Positions 26,350-35,468 of a stretch of DNA of 64,000 bases are shown here, piece after piece (position 1 is the stretch's first letter; each line of letters opens with the position of its first letter). The translations under genes were made by a program, and so were the position numbers. The notes below the pieces were generated by a model. The model did not search any database, had not been told where the DNA came from, and saw only the letters and a list, made by a program, of their open reading frames with translations. Source of the DNA: Thiovibrio frasassiensis. Lineage in GTDB: Bacteria > Desulfobacterota > Desulfobulbia > Desulfobulbales > Desulfurivibrionaceae. Location of the stretch: contig NZ_JAPHEH010000001.1 in NCBI RefSeq assembly GCF_029607905.1, forward strand, positions 1,455,530 to 1,519,529. Direction: 5' to 3'.

Positions 26350-28134
26350 TTATTTAACGTTCAGCGATCTCTTCCGCAACCGGATGGTCTTGGGGGTCAC
26401 TTCCACCAGTTCGTCATCATTAATATAGGCGATACAGTCTTCCAGGCTCATCTGCACCGGCGGGACCAGAACCACGTTTTCATCGGAGCCCGAAGCACGC
26501 ATGTTGGTGAGCTTCTTGCCCTTGGCCGGATTGACCACCATGTCCTGGTTCCGGGCATTCTCGCCGATGATCTGGCCGGCATAGATCCTGTTGCCCGGGC
26601 CGAGGAACAACCGGCCACGATCCTGGAGGTTGAAAAGGGCGTAGGCCACGGTAGTGCATGTATCCATGCTGATGAGGACCCCGTTGACCCGGTTGATGAT
26701 GTCTCCGGCATAGGGACCATACTCGGCAAAAACGTAGTTCATCATGCCCAATCCCTTGGTGGCGGTCATGAATTCCGAGCGGTAGCCCAGCAAGCCGCGG
26801 GTGGGAATCTTGTAGACCAGCCGGTTCATGCCGTTTGCTTGGGTCATTTCCTGCATCTGTCCTTTGAGCATCCCCAGCCGTTCGATTACCGCGCCAGCGT
26901 ACTGTTCGTCCACGTCAATGGTCAGCTCTTCGTAAGGCTCGAGGGTGACGCTGCCTTCTTGTTTCATGATGACCTGGGGGCGGGTGACCTGGAGCTCGAA
27001 GCCCTCGCGGCGCATCTTTTCGATGAGGATGGAAAGATGCAGCTCGCCCCGGCCGGCAACGACATAGCCGACGCCTTCCGTCATGGGTTCTACCCGGAGG
27101 GCCACGTCGGCAAGGGTCTCTTTCCGGAGTCGGTCTTCGATATGACGGGAGGTGACGAATTTTCCATCCAACCCAGCAAACGGGGAGTCGTTGGGGATGA
27201 AATTCATCGAGATGGTCGGCGGATCGATCTCGATCAGAGGCATGGGCATGGGGTTGTCTGCGTCGGTGAAAGTCACGCCAACGGTAACGTCATCCATACC
27301 TGCAACGGCAACTAGCTCGCCAACCCCCGCGGAATCGGTGGCCACTTTTTGGTCGGACTCGAAGCGGAAGATCTTGGTGAGCCGTGCCGAGTGGATGCTG
27401 CCGTCGCGCTTGACCACGGCAATGGGTTTGTTGATGCTCAGGGTGCCGTTTGTTACTTTGCCGATGCCCAAGCGCCCAAGATAGGGGGAGTGGTCCAGAG
27501 AGCTGACCTGCATCTGCAAGGGGGCATTTTGGTCGCCTGATGGCGGGGGTACATGCGCGGCGATCAGCTCGGAGATCGGCACCATATCGGTGGATTCATC
27601 GGCGAGGTGATGCTTGGCGTAGCCCTGTTTGGCAGAGGCATAGACCACCGGGAAATCCAGGAGGTGGTCCGGGGCTTCAAGTTTGACAAAGAGGTCGAAG
27701 ACCTGGTCAACCACCCACTCGCAGCGGGCCGCCGGCTTGTCGATCTTGTTGATCACCACAATGATGCGCAACCCTGCGGCCAGCGCCTTTTTCAAAACAA
27801 AATAGGTTTGGGGCATGGGGCCTTCCTGGGCGTCCACCAAAAGAAGGCAGCCGTCCGCCATGCGCAGGACCCGTTCCACCTGACCGCCGAAATCGGCGTG
27901 TCCGGGGGTATCAATAATGTTGATCCAGTAATCCTTGAAGCAATATGAGCCATTCTTGGCGGTGATGGTAATACCGCGTTCCTTTTCCAGGTCCATGGAG
28001 TCCATGAGGCGTTCGGCTACTTCCTGATTTTCCCGGAACATGCCGCTTTGCTGGAACAGTTGGTCGACCAGGGTGGTTTTTCCGTGGTCAACGTGGGCAA
28101 TAATGGCGACGTTTCTGATTTTACTTTGATCCAT
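26350..28134 (-). CDS. typA: Ribosome-associated GTPase TypA/BipA
   Basis: Translational GTPase related to EF-G that acts in ribosome assembly and stress adaptation. The start [21 protein letters not shown] at 28134 gives 594 residues, close to the family norm. The open frame reaches 28269, but the extra residues are not family-like. G motifs are present ([41 protein letters not shown]), followed by the EF-G-like domains and the BipA C-terminal domain with [15 protein letters not shown]. It is convergent with the LOG gene. Confidence 0.95.
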   Translation of the reverse strand: MDQSKIRNVAIIAHVDHGKTTLVDQLFQQSGMFRENQEVAERLMDSMDLEKERGITITAKNGSYCFKDYWINIIDTPGHADFGGQVERVLRMADGCLLLVDAQEGPMPQTYFVLKKALAAGLRIIVVINKIDKPAARCEWVVDQVFDLFVKLEAPDHLLDFPVVYASAKQGYAKHHLADESTDMVPISELIAAHVPPPSGDQNAPLQMQVSSLDHSPYLGRLGIGKVTNGTLSINKPIAVVKRDGSIHSARLTKIFRFESDQKVATDSAGVGELVAVAGMDDVTVGVTFTDADNPMPMPLIEIDPPTISMNFIPNDSPFAGLDGKFVTSRHIEDRLRKETLADVALRVEPMTEGVGYVVAGRGELHLSILIEKMRREGFELQVTRPQVIMKQEGSVTLEPYEELTIDVDEQYAGAVIERLGMLKGQMQEMTQANGMNRLVYKIPTRGLLGYRSEFMTATKGLGMMNYVFAEYGPYAGDIINRVNGVLISMDTCTTVAYALFNLQDRGRLFLGPGNRIYAGQIIGENARNQDMVVNPAKGKKLTNMRASGSDENVVLVPPVQMSLEDCIAYINDDELVEVTPKTIRLRKRSLNVK

Positions 28135-28487
28135 AACTTTTTGACTTCCCATGAAAAAGGGTTCGTCCCCGGTTGGGGAAAAAAAGAGGCATCTTAAATG
28201 AAAGTTGGGGGAAAGGCAAGGAAAAACCAAAAAATCAGCAAGATAAAGAGGTGAAGCGTGTCGCGCCATGGTCTCGGCGGGAAGGGAGCTTGCTCCTGGG
28301 AAAAATCCGGTTTGTGGTGAAAATTCACCCCACCGTGCCCCACAAAAAAATATTTGATTGGGTGGAATATGGGGAATCTTTCCACTGAATACTTTCTGTG
28401 GTGTTTTGCTGTCAAGTTGTGTCCATATGTAGTGTTTTTAAGGCTTTGATTAAGGGGAAAGAATAAGCTGTTCCGCTTGTTTTTTCC
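28135..28487. other. Divergent intergenic region between typA and the dcw cluster
   Basis: About 350 bases with no supported gene, holding the typA promoter on the minus strand and leading to the mraZ promoter. T/A-rich runs around 28330-28440 may form part of the typA promoter. Nothing else is recognisable. Confidence 0.5.
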
Positions 28488-28517
28488 TTGACACTGATCG
28501 TTCATTTTCACTATAAG
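28488..28517 (+). promoter_or_regulatory. Promoter of the dcw cluster
   Basis: TTGACA at 28488-28493 and TATAAG at 28512-28517 are separated by 18 bases, a good sigma70-type promoter. Transcription would start near 28524, immediately ahead of or within the MraZ boxes, so repressor binding there would block initiation. Confidence 0.8.
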
Positions 28518-28526
28518 GGTACATAA

Positions 28527-28561
28527 AGTGGTGTAAAGTGGGTAATCGGGGAGTAACAGGG
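28527..28561 (+). promoter_or_regulatory. MraZ operator: four direct repeats at 10-base spacing
   Basis: AGTGG at 28527, AGTGG at 28537, CGGGG at 28547 and CAGGG at 28557 are spaced exactly 10 bases apart, the arrangement bound by the MraZ ring in other bacteria (repeated GTGGG-type boxes on one face of the helix). The site lies between the promoter and the mraZ start, which supports autorepression of the cluster. Confidence 0.75.
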
Positions 28562-28569
28562 GGCTGCGT

Positions 28570-29046
28570 GTGGTTGAAGGGAGTGTGAAGAATCCAGTCT
28601 GTCGTTTCCGCAGTCGCTCCGAGCATGTCCTCGACGCGAAAGGCAGGCTGAATATCGCGACCAGGTTCCGCGAGTCCTTGCGCAATCAGGGCGATGAACG
28701 GCTCATGGTCATTCCCTGGCACAACTGCATTCGGGCCTACCCGCTGCCGCAGTGGGAAGAGCTGGAGGCGGCCCTTTTGGCGCAAGGCCAGAAAAGCCCT
28801 GAAACAGTCAAGTTGATTCGGTACATGATCGGCGGCGCAGAGGAATGCGCCCTGGACAAGCAGGGGAGAATACTGCTTCCTGCAACCTTGCGGGAAGATT
28901 GCGGCATCAAGAAGGAAATCGTAGCGAACGGCATGATTACCTATTTTGAAATCTGGGATAAGGAAGTTTGGGCGGCTGAAAACAAACCGACCGCCCAGAA
29001 TTTCCAGAATTTCGAGCAGGTTCTTCAGGAATTGGGGCTGTTCTGA
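28570..29046 (+). CDS. mraZ: Transcriptional regulator MraZ
   Basis: First gene of the dcw cluster; a 158-residue AbrB-fold DNA-binding protein that forms a ring and represses its own operon. The duplicated fold is visible: SEHVLDAKGRLNIATRFRESL in the first half and EECALDKQGRILLPATLREDCG in the second. The start is a GTG at 28570, just after the operator boxes. The ending LQELGLF is longer than in minimal MraZ but normal for this group. Confidence 0.93.
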   Translation: MVEGSVKNPVCRFRSRSEHVLDAKGRLNIATRFRESLRNQGDERLMVIPWHNCIRAYPLPQWEELEAALLAQGQKSPETVKLIRYMIGGAEECALDKQGRILLPATLREDCGIKKEIVANGMITYFEIWDKEVWAAENKPTAQNFQNFEQVLQELGLF

Positions 29047-29052
29047 TCCGGT

Positions 29053-29940
29053 ATGCAGCCATCTCATCTCCCGGTCATGCTCGAGGAAGTGGTCACCTGT
29101 CTGGCCCCGAAGGATGGAGGTCTGTATGTTGACGGCAATCTGGGGTTGGGTGGCCATACGGAAGGAATTCTTGAGGCCTGCGGTCCCACCGGGCAGGTTG
29201 TGGGGTTTGACTGGGATGCTGCGGCTCTGACCCTGGCACAGGAACGGCTGGCCCGCTTTGCAGGCCGTGTTCGCTTTGTGCATGAAAATTTCACCTCGAT
29301 AAAGGAGACCCTGATGGAGCTTGGCATTGGCACAATTGATGGCCTGCTGCTCGATCTGGGTCTTTCTTCGTTGCAGCTGGACGGAAGTGGTCGCGGTTTC
29401 AGTTTTAAAGGCAGCGAGCCGCTTGATATGCGGATGGACCAGCGTCAGGCCACCACGGCGGCCGAGTTGGTCAACGAGGCCTCCGAGGAAGAGCTGGCCG
29501 ACATTTTTTTCTACTATGGCGAAGAGCGCCAGGCGAGAAGGATCGCCGAGCAAATTGTCGCAGAGCGTCGGAAAGAGAAGATTGTTACCACCGATCAGCT
29601 TGTCGCTCTAGTGGCGCATGCCATTCCCAAGCGTTTCCATCCCCCCAAAATTCATGTGGCCACCAAGGTGTTTCAGGCGTTGCGCATCGCCGTAAACCGG
29701 GAGCTTGACAGTCTTGAGCAGATACTGGCCGATGGCGCTACCCTGCTTGCGCCCGGGGCCAGATTTTGCGTCATCTCCTTCCATTCCCTGGAAGATCGGT
29801 TGGTGAAACAGGCCTTTCGCGAAAATCCCCTCCTCGAGGTCGTGACCGCCAAGCCCATTATCCCCAGTCGTGCTGAATGCGTGCGTAATCCCCGAGCCAG
29901 AAGTGCCAAGCTGCGGGTTGCCGCACGAGGAAGAACCTGA
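29053..29940 (+). CDS. rsmH: 16S rRNA (cytosine-1402-N4) methyltransferase RsmH (MraW)
   Basis: SAM-dependent methyltransferase for C1402 of 16S rRNA, the normal second gene of dcw clusters. 295 residues. Family signatures are HLPVMLEEVVTCL at the N-terminus, VDGNLGLGGHTEGIL (SAM site), LLLDLGLSSLQLD and FCVISFHSLEDRLVK near the C-terminus. It lies 6 bases after mraZ and 1 base before ftsL. Confidence 0.96.
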   Translation: MQPSHLPVMLEEVVTCLAPKDGGLYVDGNLGLGGHTEGILEACGPTGQVVGFDWDAAALTLAQERLARFAGRVRFVHENFTSIKETLMELGIGTIDGLLLDLGLSSLQLDGSGRGFSFKGSEPLDMRMDQRQATTAAELVNEASEEELADIFFYYGEERQARRIAEQIVAERRKEKIVTTDQLVALVAHAIPKRFHPPKIHVATKVFQALRIAVNRELDSLEQILADGATLLAPGARFCVISFHSLEDRLVKQAFRENPLLEVVTAKPIIPSRAECVRNPRARSAKLRVAARGRT

Positions 29941-29941
29941 G

Positions 29942-30286
29942 ATGCGGGATTATGCGAATAAATACTCCGGCGGGGGTAGCAAAAGGCAACATGTAACCGG
30001 GCGCCGGGGCAACGGTTCGGATCGGCAGGTGCCTTTCAAAATTATAGGGGTGGTGGCGGTTGTCGCCATGTTGTTGGGGGTCGCCAGCAGCCTCTGGTTT
30101 GGCGTGGCTTTGCAAGACAACCTTGGCCGACTCGCGAAAAACAAACAGGAAGGAACCGAACTCATGGCTGCCAATGCGGCGCTCTCCGCGGAAAAGGAAG
30201 CGCTGCTGCAGCAGGGGAAGATAGAAGCTGCGGCGGCAAGGCTGGGATTGTTCCCGCCGTCTGACAAGCAGAAGAGAAGGCCATAG
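29942..30286 (+). CDS. ftsL: Cell division protein FtsL-like
   Basis: A 114-residue single-pass membrane protein. A basic cytoplasmic N-terminus is followed by one transmembrane helix (VVAVVAMLLGVASSLWFGV) and a periplasmic coiled-coil-like segment (ELMAANAALSAEKEALLQQGKIEAAAARLG). Identification rests on size, topology and position between rsmH and ftsI; FtsL sequences are poorly conserved. The ATG at 29942 follows GAGGAAG and is 1 base after the rsmH stop. In other bacteria FtsL bridges FtsQ/FtsB and activates FtsWI. Confidence 0.8.
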   Translation: MRDYANKYSGGGSKRQHVTGRRGNGSDRQVPFKIIGVVAVVAMLLGVASSLWFGVALQDNLGRLAKNKQEGTELMAANAALSAEKEALLQQGKIEAAAARLGLFPPSDKQKRRP

Positions 30287-30294
30287 GCCCCGGG

Positions 30295-32295
30295 ATGAAG
30301 AAACGGGCAATGGAGGGGAAAGACCGAAAACCGGCCATGGTGGGCGGTTTTTTTCTCTTGTTGGCCCTGGTCTTTGTCGCGGTGGCCATTAAAAGTCAGT
30401 TTTTTGAGGGAAGCGGACAACCGGAGCAGAGCGAAGGGCCAAAGGACGAACAGGCCAGCGTCGTACGGGGCGGCGGGAGAAGAAATATCTATGATCGGAA
30501 CTTCATGGAACTGGCCGTGAGTTTTCAGCGGAGTTCTCTCTATGCTCGCCCCTTGGAGCTTGAAGCGCCCGAGGAAGTTGCCCGTGAGGTTGCAAAAATT
30601 CTTGGACTGGATGAGAAAAATATTCTCTCGGCCCTGAAGGGGGAAAGAAGTTTTGCCTGGTTGGGCAGGGATCTTTCCCGCGAGAAAGCGGTGAAAATCG
30701 CGGATCTCAACCTGAAGGGGGTCTACCGCATCAACCAGGTGCAGCGGTTTTACCCGGGAAATCAGCTTGGCGCCCATGTCATCGGTTTTATTAAGGATGA
30801 ACAGGGGTTGGCCGGGGTCGAGTTTTACTATGACAGTGTCCTGCGGGGCGGCGGCGTATACGACCAAAGACTTGCGGCGGCAGGGGTGAGCCGGAAAATC
30901 GCCGAGGGGAGTGACAGCGCCAGCCTTATCCTGACTCTCGATATTCATCTCCAGAATGTTCTTGAGCAAAAGCTGAAAACTCTGGTGCAAAATACCGGGG
31001 CCAAGGGTGGGGTGGCGGTGCTCATGGTCCCGGATACCGGGGAGATTATCGGCTTGGCAAGTTTGCCGGATTATGACCCCAATCGCTTTTGGGAATTCCG
31101 GGCTGAGGCGCGCAGAAATAGGGCCATTGAAGATGTCCTTGACCTTGGCGCCATGGACCGGCTCTTCCAGGCGGCGGCGGTCATGGAGAAGAGGATTGGT
31201 CAGAAAAAAAACGTGCTGGCGGAAGACGAGCCGGCTCCCGAGATGGAAGCGGTCCAGCGGAGTGTCTGGAACGAGGTGCAGGGCGGCAGGTATATTTCTC
31301 TGGAAGGGGTTGGCTTTGGCCAGACCGTGTTGGGGCGTGATGAGTATAACGCCTTTGCGGACAGAATCGGTCTGACCGTCAAGGGGGAAGTGGATTTGCC
31401 CGAGGCGCTGTTTACCGTAAAGGATATCCCTGGAGGGGTAACGAACAAGAAGGACGAAGGGGTTGGTGAGGAAAGCTCTCCGGATCCGAGCAAAACCATG
31501 GTCCCGCATCCCGATAAAGATTCTGTCGCAACAGCAACCCCTCTGGCGTTGCTGTCGGCATTTTGCCGGTTGATCAACGGAGGCCAGGTGATGACACCCC
31601 ATGTGCTCCGCGCTGTCTGGCAGGATGAGCAGGTGTGGGATGTCCCGGTCCGGCAGGGAATAGGCGAGTTTGCTGTGCCGGCCCAGGTAAGCGCGAATAT
31701 GCGCAACGAAATGAAAAAGGCAGCAGGGGCCGGGCGGGGGAATTTTCTCATCGAATCGCTGCTGCAAAAAAATAGTGCGGTATCAAGCGAGGCGCAGTCA
31801 GCCGGGGACGGGGGCGAAAATACGGTTGCAGGGAAGGCGGTGATGGAAAGTATTCTCTTGGGGATGGCCCCGTTGGAACATCCGGAAATAGCCATGATCG
31901 TTGTCCTTGAGGACGCCCGTCTCGACCTGCAGTCCAGATCGCCGGTTCGGGATCTGGCCGAAGAAATGATGCCCCAGGCGAGAGCGGCGTTGCAGAATCA
32001 GGTAAAGCCGCCCAGCGCCAAGGAGTTGGCGGTGCGGGAAGGCGGCTATTACAAAAAAATGGAAATGATTCAGGCGAAATCCACCCTGCCCGCTGCCTTG
32101 GGCCAGGGTCCGCAGGGGCTTGTCATGCCGGATGTTCGGGGCTTAAGCGGGCGCAAGGCGATGCAGATTTTGCAGCCTTATGGGGTAAGATTGCAGATTA
32201 CCGGCTCAGGACAGGTGGCAAGTCAATATCCGCTTGCAGGCTCAGCCTTGCGGGGTGTGGAAGAGTGTGTGCTGAATCTTAAGGCGATGCAGTAA
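30295..32295 (+). CDS. ftsI: FtsI/PBP3-like protein with all transpeptidase motifs lost
   Basis: A 666-residue protein in the ftsI position with a class B PBP layout: transmembrane helix near residues 17-35, dimerisation region (NIYDRN... to RFYPGNQLGAHVIGF), a transpeptidase-like domain (about 225-560) and a C-terminal PASTA domain (VMPDVRGLSGRKAMQIL). Three motifs are changed. The SxxK site reads A286-M-D-R289, in a context that otherwise aligns (RRNRAIEDVLDLG before, LFQAAAVME after). The SxN site near 335-339 reads SLEGV. The KTG site reads K514-A-V-M. It should therefore not acylate substrate or beta-lactams and is best viewed as a structural pseudoenzyme. The frame is intact over 2 kb, so it is not simply a pseudogene. 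Confidence 0.88.
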   Translation: MKKRAMEGKDRKPAMVGGFFLLLALVFVAVAIKSQFFEGSGQPEQSEGPKDEQASVVRGGGRRNIYDRNFMELAVSFQRSSLYARPLELEAPEEVAREVAKILGLDEKNILSALKGERSFAWLGRDLSREKAVKIADLNLKGVYRINQVQRFYPGNQLGAHVIGFIKDEQGLAGVEFYYDSVLRGGGVYDQRLAAAGVSRKIAEGSDSASLILTLDIHLQNVLEQKLKTLVQNTGAKGGVAVLMVPDTGEIIGLASLPDYDPNRFWEFRAEARRNRAIEDVLDLGAMDRLFQAAAVMEKRIGQKKNVLAEDEPAPEMEAVQRSVWNEVQGGRYISLEGVGFGQTVLGRDEYNAFADRIGLTVKGEVDLPEALFTVKDIPGGVTNKKDEGVGEESSPDPSKTMVPHPDKDSVATATPLALLSAFCRLINGGQVMTPHVLRAVWQDEQVWDVPVRQGIGEFAVPAQVSANMRNEMKKAAGAGRGNFLIESLLQKNSAVSSEAQSAGDGGENTVAGKAVMESILLGMAPLEHPEIAMIVVLEDARLDLQSRSPVRDLAEEMMPQARAALQNQVKPPSAKELAVREGGYYKKMEMIQAKSTLPAALGQGPQGLVMPDVRGLSGRKAMQILQPYGVRLQITGSGQVASQYPLAGSALRGVEECVLNLKAMQ

Positions 32296-32317
32296 GGGAA
32301 GAAACCGGGTACTGGAC

Positions 32318-33913
32318 ATGGGAAAAAATAAGAACCTTGCCGCAGTATCTCTGAGGAAACTGGCCGAGGAGCTGGAAAACGTGAACCTGGACAGGCTGGA
32401 GGATAAAGCGATACGCAGCATCACCGCCGACTCCCGACAGGTCGGGGAGGGTTCCTTGTTTGTCGCAATTCCGGGGCTGACGGTGGATGGCCATGATTAT
32501 CTGGATGTTGCCGTAAAGAAAGGGTGCGCGGCCGTGCTGGTTGGCAAGGGCCGGTGCCGCGGCTGGAAGCATGCCAAGGTTGCCTGTCTGGAGCAGAGCG
32601 ATCCGGCAAAAGCCCTTGGCCAGTTGGCGGCAAGGTTTCATGGCCATCCCGCTCGCCGGATGTGTATGGTCGGAATTACCGGCACCAATGGCAAGACAAC
32701 GACAACCTATCTCCTGGAGTCGATGATCCGCGAGGCAGGGGGCAATCCCGGGGTGATCGGCACCGTGAACTATCGCTATAATGCGGTGGAGATCCCTGCC
32801 CCCTTCACCACCCCTGATCCAGTGAGCCTGCAACGGATCCTGGCGGAGATGGCGGAAAACGGGGTGACCCATGTGCTCATGGAGACCTCCTCCCATGCCT
32901 TGGAGCAAAAAAGGGTGGCCGGCCTCCGCTTCGATGTGGCGCTTTTTACCAATCTGAGCCGGGATCACCTTGATTTTCACGGGGATATGGAGAGCTATTT
33001 CGCCAGTAAAAAAATGCTTTTTACCGAGTACCTGAAAGAGGATGGCAAGGCGGTGGTCTTCTGTGATGACCGCGATGAAACCGGGACGGATTGGGGGCAT
33101 CGGTTGCTGGCAGAACTGCAGGCAGACAAAGCGCTGGGGTACACGGGGAAAAAGGGGCGGGTTCTGTTAGATTGTGGTTTTTCAGGAACCAAGGTGGCTG
33201 TGCAAGAGGCCCGGGAGAGTCTGGGCGGCACCGTAGCCAGTTTGGCAACCCCGGTTGGCGAGCTGCAGGTCCGTTCCGATCTGGTTGGCACCTTTAACCT
33301 GAAAAATCTCCTCGGTGCGGTCGGGGTGGGTGTGGCCCTGCGGATTTCCCCAGATGAGATTGTTGCCGGTCTGGCCCACGCCCAGCACGCGCCCGGACGA
33401 TTGGAAAGGGTTCCCGCTCCCCCGGGAGTGAGCGTTTTTGTTGATTTTGCCCATTCACCGGATGCGCTGGCCAATGTGCTCCAGACCATGCGCCGCCTCA
33501 CCAAGGGACGGTTGCTCGTTATTTTCGGCTGCGGCGGCGACCGCGACCGGGGGAAGCGCCCCCTGATGGGCAAGGTTGCCGGATCGCTGGCCGATGTGGT
33601 GGTGCTCACCTCGGATAATCCGCGGAGTGAAAACCCCGCTGCCATCCTGCGGGATATTGAGGCGGGGCTTTTGGAAATCGCCCTGCCGCGCATGCGGCTT
33701 GAGGCGCTTCTTACGCGGGAAGCACAGCAGGGTTACGATATTGTGCCCTCCCGGAGAGAGGCGATCCGGGAAACCATCCGTCATGCCCGGTCCGGAGATG
33801 TGGTGTTGTTGTGCGGCAAAGGACACGAGACCTACCAAATAACTCCGGAGGGGAGATTTTTTTTCGATGACAGGCTTGAAGCTGCGGCCCAGGCGGCAGT
33901 GATCAACTGGTAA
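32318..33913 (+). CDS. murE: UDP-MurNAc-L-Ala-D-Glu:meso-DAP ligase MurE
   Basis: Cytoplasmic Mur ligase adding meso-diaminopimelate to the peptidoglycan precursor. 531 residues. The ATP loop is GITGTNGKTTTTYLLESM, and the DNPRSEN motif specific for meso-DAP recognition is present (LTSDNPRSENPAAIL), as are DSRQVGEGSLFVAIPG and FVDFAHSPDALANVL. The C-terminus is complete. It follows ftsI by 22 bases. Confidence 0.96.
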   Translation: MGKNKNLAAVSLRKLAEELENVNLDRLEDKAIRSITADSRQVGEGSLFVAIPGLTVDGHDYLDVAVKKGCAAVLVGKGRCRGWKHAKVACLEQSDPAKALGQLAARFHGHPARRMCMVGITGTNGKTTTTYLLESMIREAGGNPGVIGTVNYRYNAVEIPAPFTTPDPVSLQRILAEMAENGVTHVLMETSSHALEQKRVAGLRFDVALFTNLSRDHLDFHGDMESYFASKKMLFTEYLKEDGKAVVFCDDRDETGTDWGHRLLAELQADKALGYTGKKGRVLLDCGFSGTKVAVQEARESLGGTVASLATPVGELQVRSDLVGTFNLKNLLGAVGVGVALRISPDEIVAGLAHAQHAPGRLERVPAPPGVSVFVDFAHSPDALANVLQTMRRLTKGRLLVIFGCGGDRDRGKRPLMGKVAGSLADVVVLTSDNPRSENPAAILRDIEAGLLEIALPRMRLEALLTREAQQGYDIVPSRREAIRETIRHARSGDVVLLCGKGHETYQITPEGRFFFDDRLEAAAQAAVINW

Positions 33914-33959
33914 TGTTCGAAAAAGGTTGGCAGGTTTTTTTAAAACAGGGGGGAGCGTG

Positions 33960-35456
33960 ATGGAACTGGCAGCGGTACGCAAGACAGGGGCATGCACGAT
34001 GAACACCGGAAGAAGAGAAAATAAATCCGAGGCAGGTGTTGGCTCCATGCAGAATCCAATCTGGACGCTCTCCCAGGTTCTTTTGGCAACGGGAGGGAGG
34101 TTTCTCGCCGGCAGAACCGAGGCCGGTTTTCGGCGGGTCTGCACGGACAGCCGGGCTGTTGAGCCGGGGGATCTTTTTGTCGCCCTGCGCGGGGAAACCT
34201 TTGACGGCCATGCCTATCTTGCCCAGGCGGTGGAGAAAGGGGCCGCCGGGTTGCTGGTGGAAACGATGCCCGAGAAGATGCCGCCGGTGCCGGTGGTCTT
34301 GGTAGCGGACACCCTCCGGGCTCTCGGGGATCTGGCCGCCTACCGGCGATCCCTGATGCCGGATCTGCAGGTGGTGGCAATGACCGGCAGCTGTGGCAAG
34401 ACCACGGTCAAGGAGATGATCGCCGCGATTCTGGAAAGGGAATACAACGTCTTGAAGACGAAGGGAAATTTTAATAATCTGATCGGTCTGCCCCTTTCTC
34501 TTTTGCCTGTGGAATTGCACCATGATTTTGCCGTATTGGAAATGGGCATGAATCAGCCCGGCGAGATAGCCCGCCTCACCGAGATTGCCGACCCGGATAT
34601 CGCCTGCATCACCAATGTTCAGGATGCCCATTTGGCCGGATTGAGTGATATCAACGGGGTAGCCAGGGCCAAGGGCGAGCTCTTTGCCGGCATCAAGGCC
34701 TGGGGCAAGCTGGTGGTAAATATTGACGACAAAAGAGTCCGGGGCATCGCCCGGCGCTGCAGTCAGAAAAAAATTACCTTTGGCCGCAGTCCTAAGGCGG
34801 ATATCCGCGGTCTGCGCTTGCGCAGCCTTGGGGAGCGCGGCATGGCCTTTACCCTGAAGATCGGCAGTAACGTGGGTCGGGTGAATATCCGGGGTCTTGG
34901 CGCCCATAATGTGCAGAACGCCTTGGCCGCAGCGGGCATGGCCCATGCGGCGGGGGTGAAATTTAAGGATATCGTGGCCGGGCTGGAGAGTTTCGCCCCC
35001 TTTGAAAAACGGCTCCAGGTGCAGAAGCTTTCCGGCGGAATCAGGCTGGTGAACGACGCGTACAACGCCAATCCCTCCTCGGTGCTGGCCGCCCTTGACA
35101 CATTGCGTCAGATGGACCGCACCCATAAAAAAGTGGTCATCCTCGGGGACATGCTGGAACTCGGGGCACAGAGTGTTGCCTCGCATCAAGACATTGGCAA
35201 ACAGGTGGCGCGGCTTGGCTTCGACGGACTGCTGGTGGTCGGCGACTTTGCCGAAACCTTGGTGAGCGCGGCCTGGAAAGCGGGGATGAGCAAGAAGAAA
35301 GCCATGTTTTTTGCCAAAAAAGAACAGATCACGGACTGGCTGCGTGAGAGCATTGATGCGGGCTTCCTGCGCCCCGGGGATTGGGTGCTGGTCAAAGGCT
35401 CGCGCGGGATGCGGATGGAAACAATAACCCACGATCTGCTTGAGAAGCAGGGCTAA
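33960..35456 (+). CDS. murF: UDP-MurNAc-tripeptide:D-Ala-D-Ala ligase MurF
   Basis: Last cytoplasmic ligase of the stem peptide. Motifs: TDSRAVEPGDLFVALRGETFDGH, ATP loop MTGSCGKTTVKEMIAAIL, KGNFNNLIGLPLSLL, and NDAYNANPSSVLAAL. The start at 33960 has GGGGAG 4-5 bases ahead and gives 498 residues, with about 30 residues before the conserved region. An ATG at 34047 would give the usual N-terminus (MQNPIWTLSQVL) but has a weaker ribosome site. Confidence 0.94.
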   Translation: MELAAVRKTGACTMNTGRRENKSEAGVGSMQNPIWTLSQVLLATGGRFLAGRTEAGFRRVCTDSRAVEPGDLFVALRGETFDGHAYLAQAVEKGAAGLLVETMPEKMPPVPVVLVADTLRALGDLAAYRRSLMPDLQVVAMTGSCGKTTVKEMIAAILEREYNVLKTKGNFNNLIGLPLSLLPVELHHDFAVLEMGMNQPGEIARLTEIADPDIACITNVQDAHLAGLSDINGVARAKGELFAGIKAWGKLVVNIDDKRVRGIARRCSQKKITFGRSPKADIRGLRLRSLGERGMAFTLKIGSNVGRVNIRGLGAHNVQNALAAAGMAHAAGVKFKDIVAGLESFAPFEKRLQVQKLSGGIRLVNDAYNANPSSVLAALDTLRQMDRTHKKVVILGDMLELGAQSVASHQDIGKQVARLGFDGLLVVGDFAETLVSAAWKAGMSKKKAMFFAKKEQITDWLRESIDAGFLRPGDWVLVKGSRGMRMETITHDLLEKQG

Positions 35457-35468
35457 GGATAAGAAACC

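Noticed and set aside
29950-31767. Minus-strand open frame opposite ftsL and ftsI
   Set aside because: Antisense to a well-ordered dcw operon, and its translation has no family features.
30295-32295. ftsI as a decayed pseudogene
   Set aside because: The frame is intact over 667 codons, upstream and downstream genes are tightly spaced, and the anchor, dimerisation and PASTA regions are conserved, so a retained non-catalytic protein is more likely.
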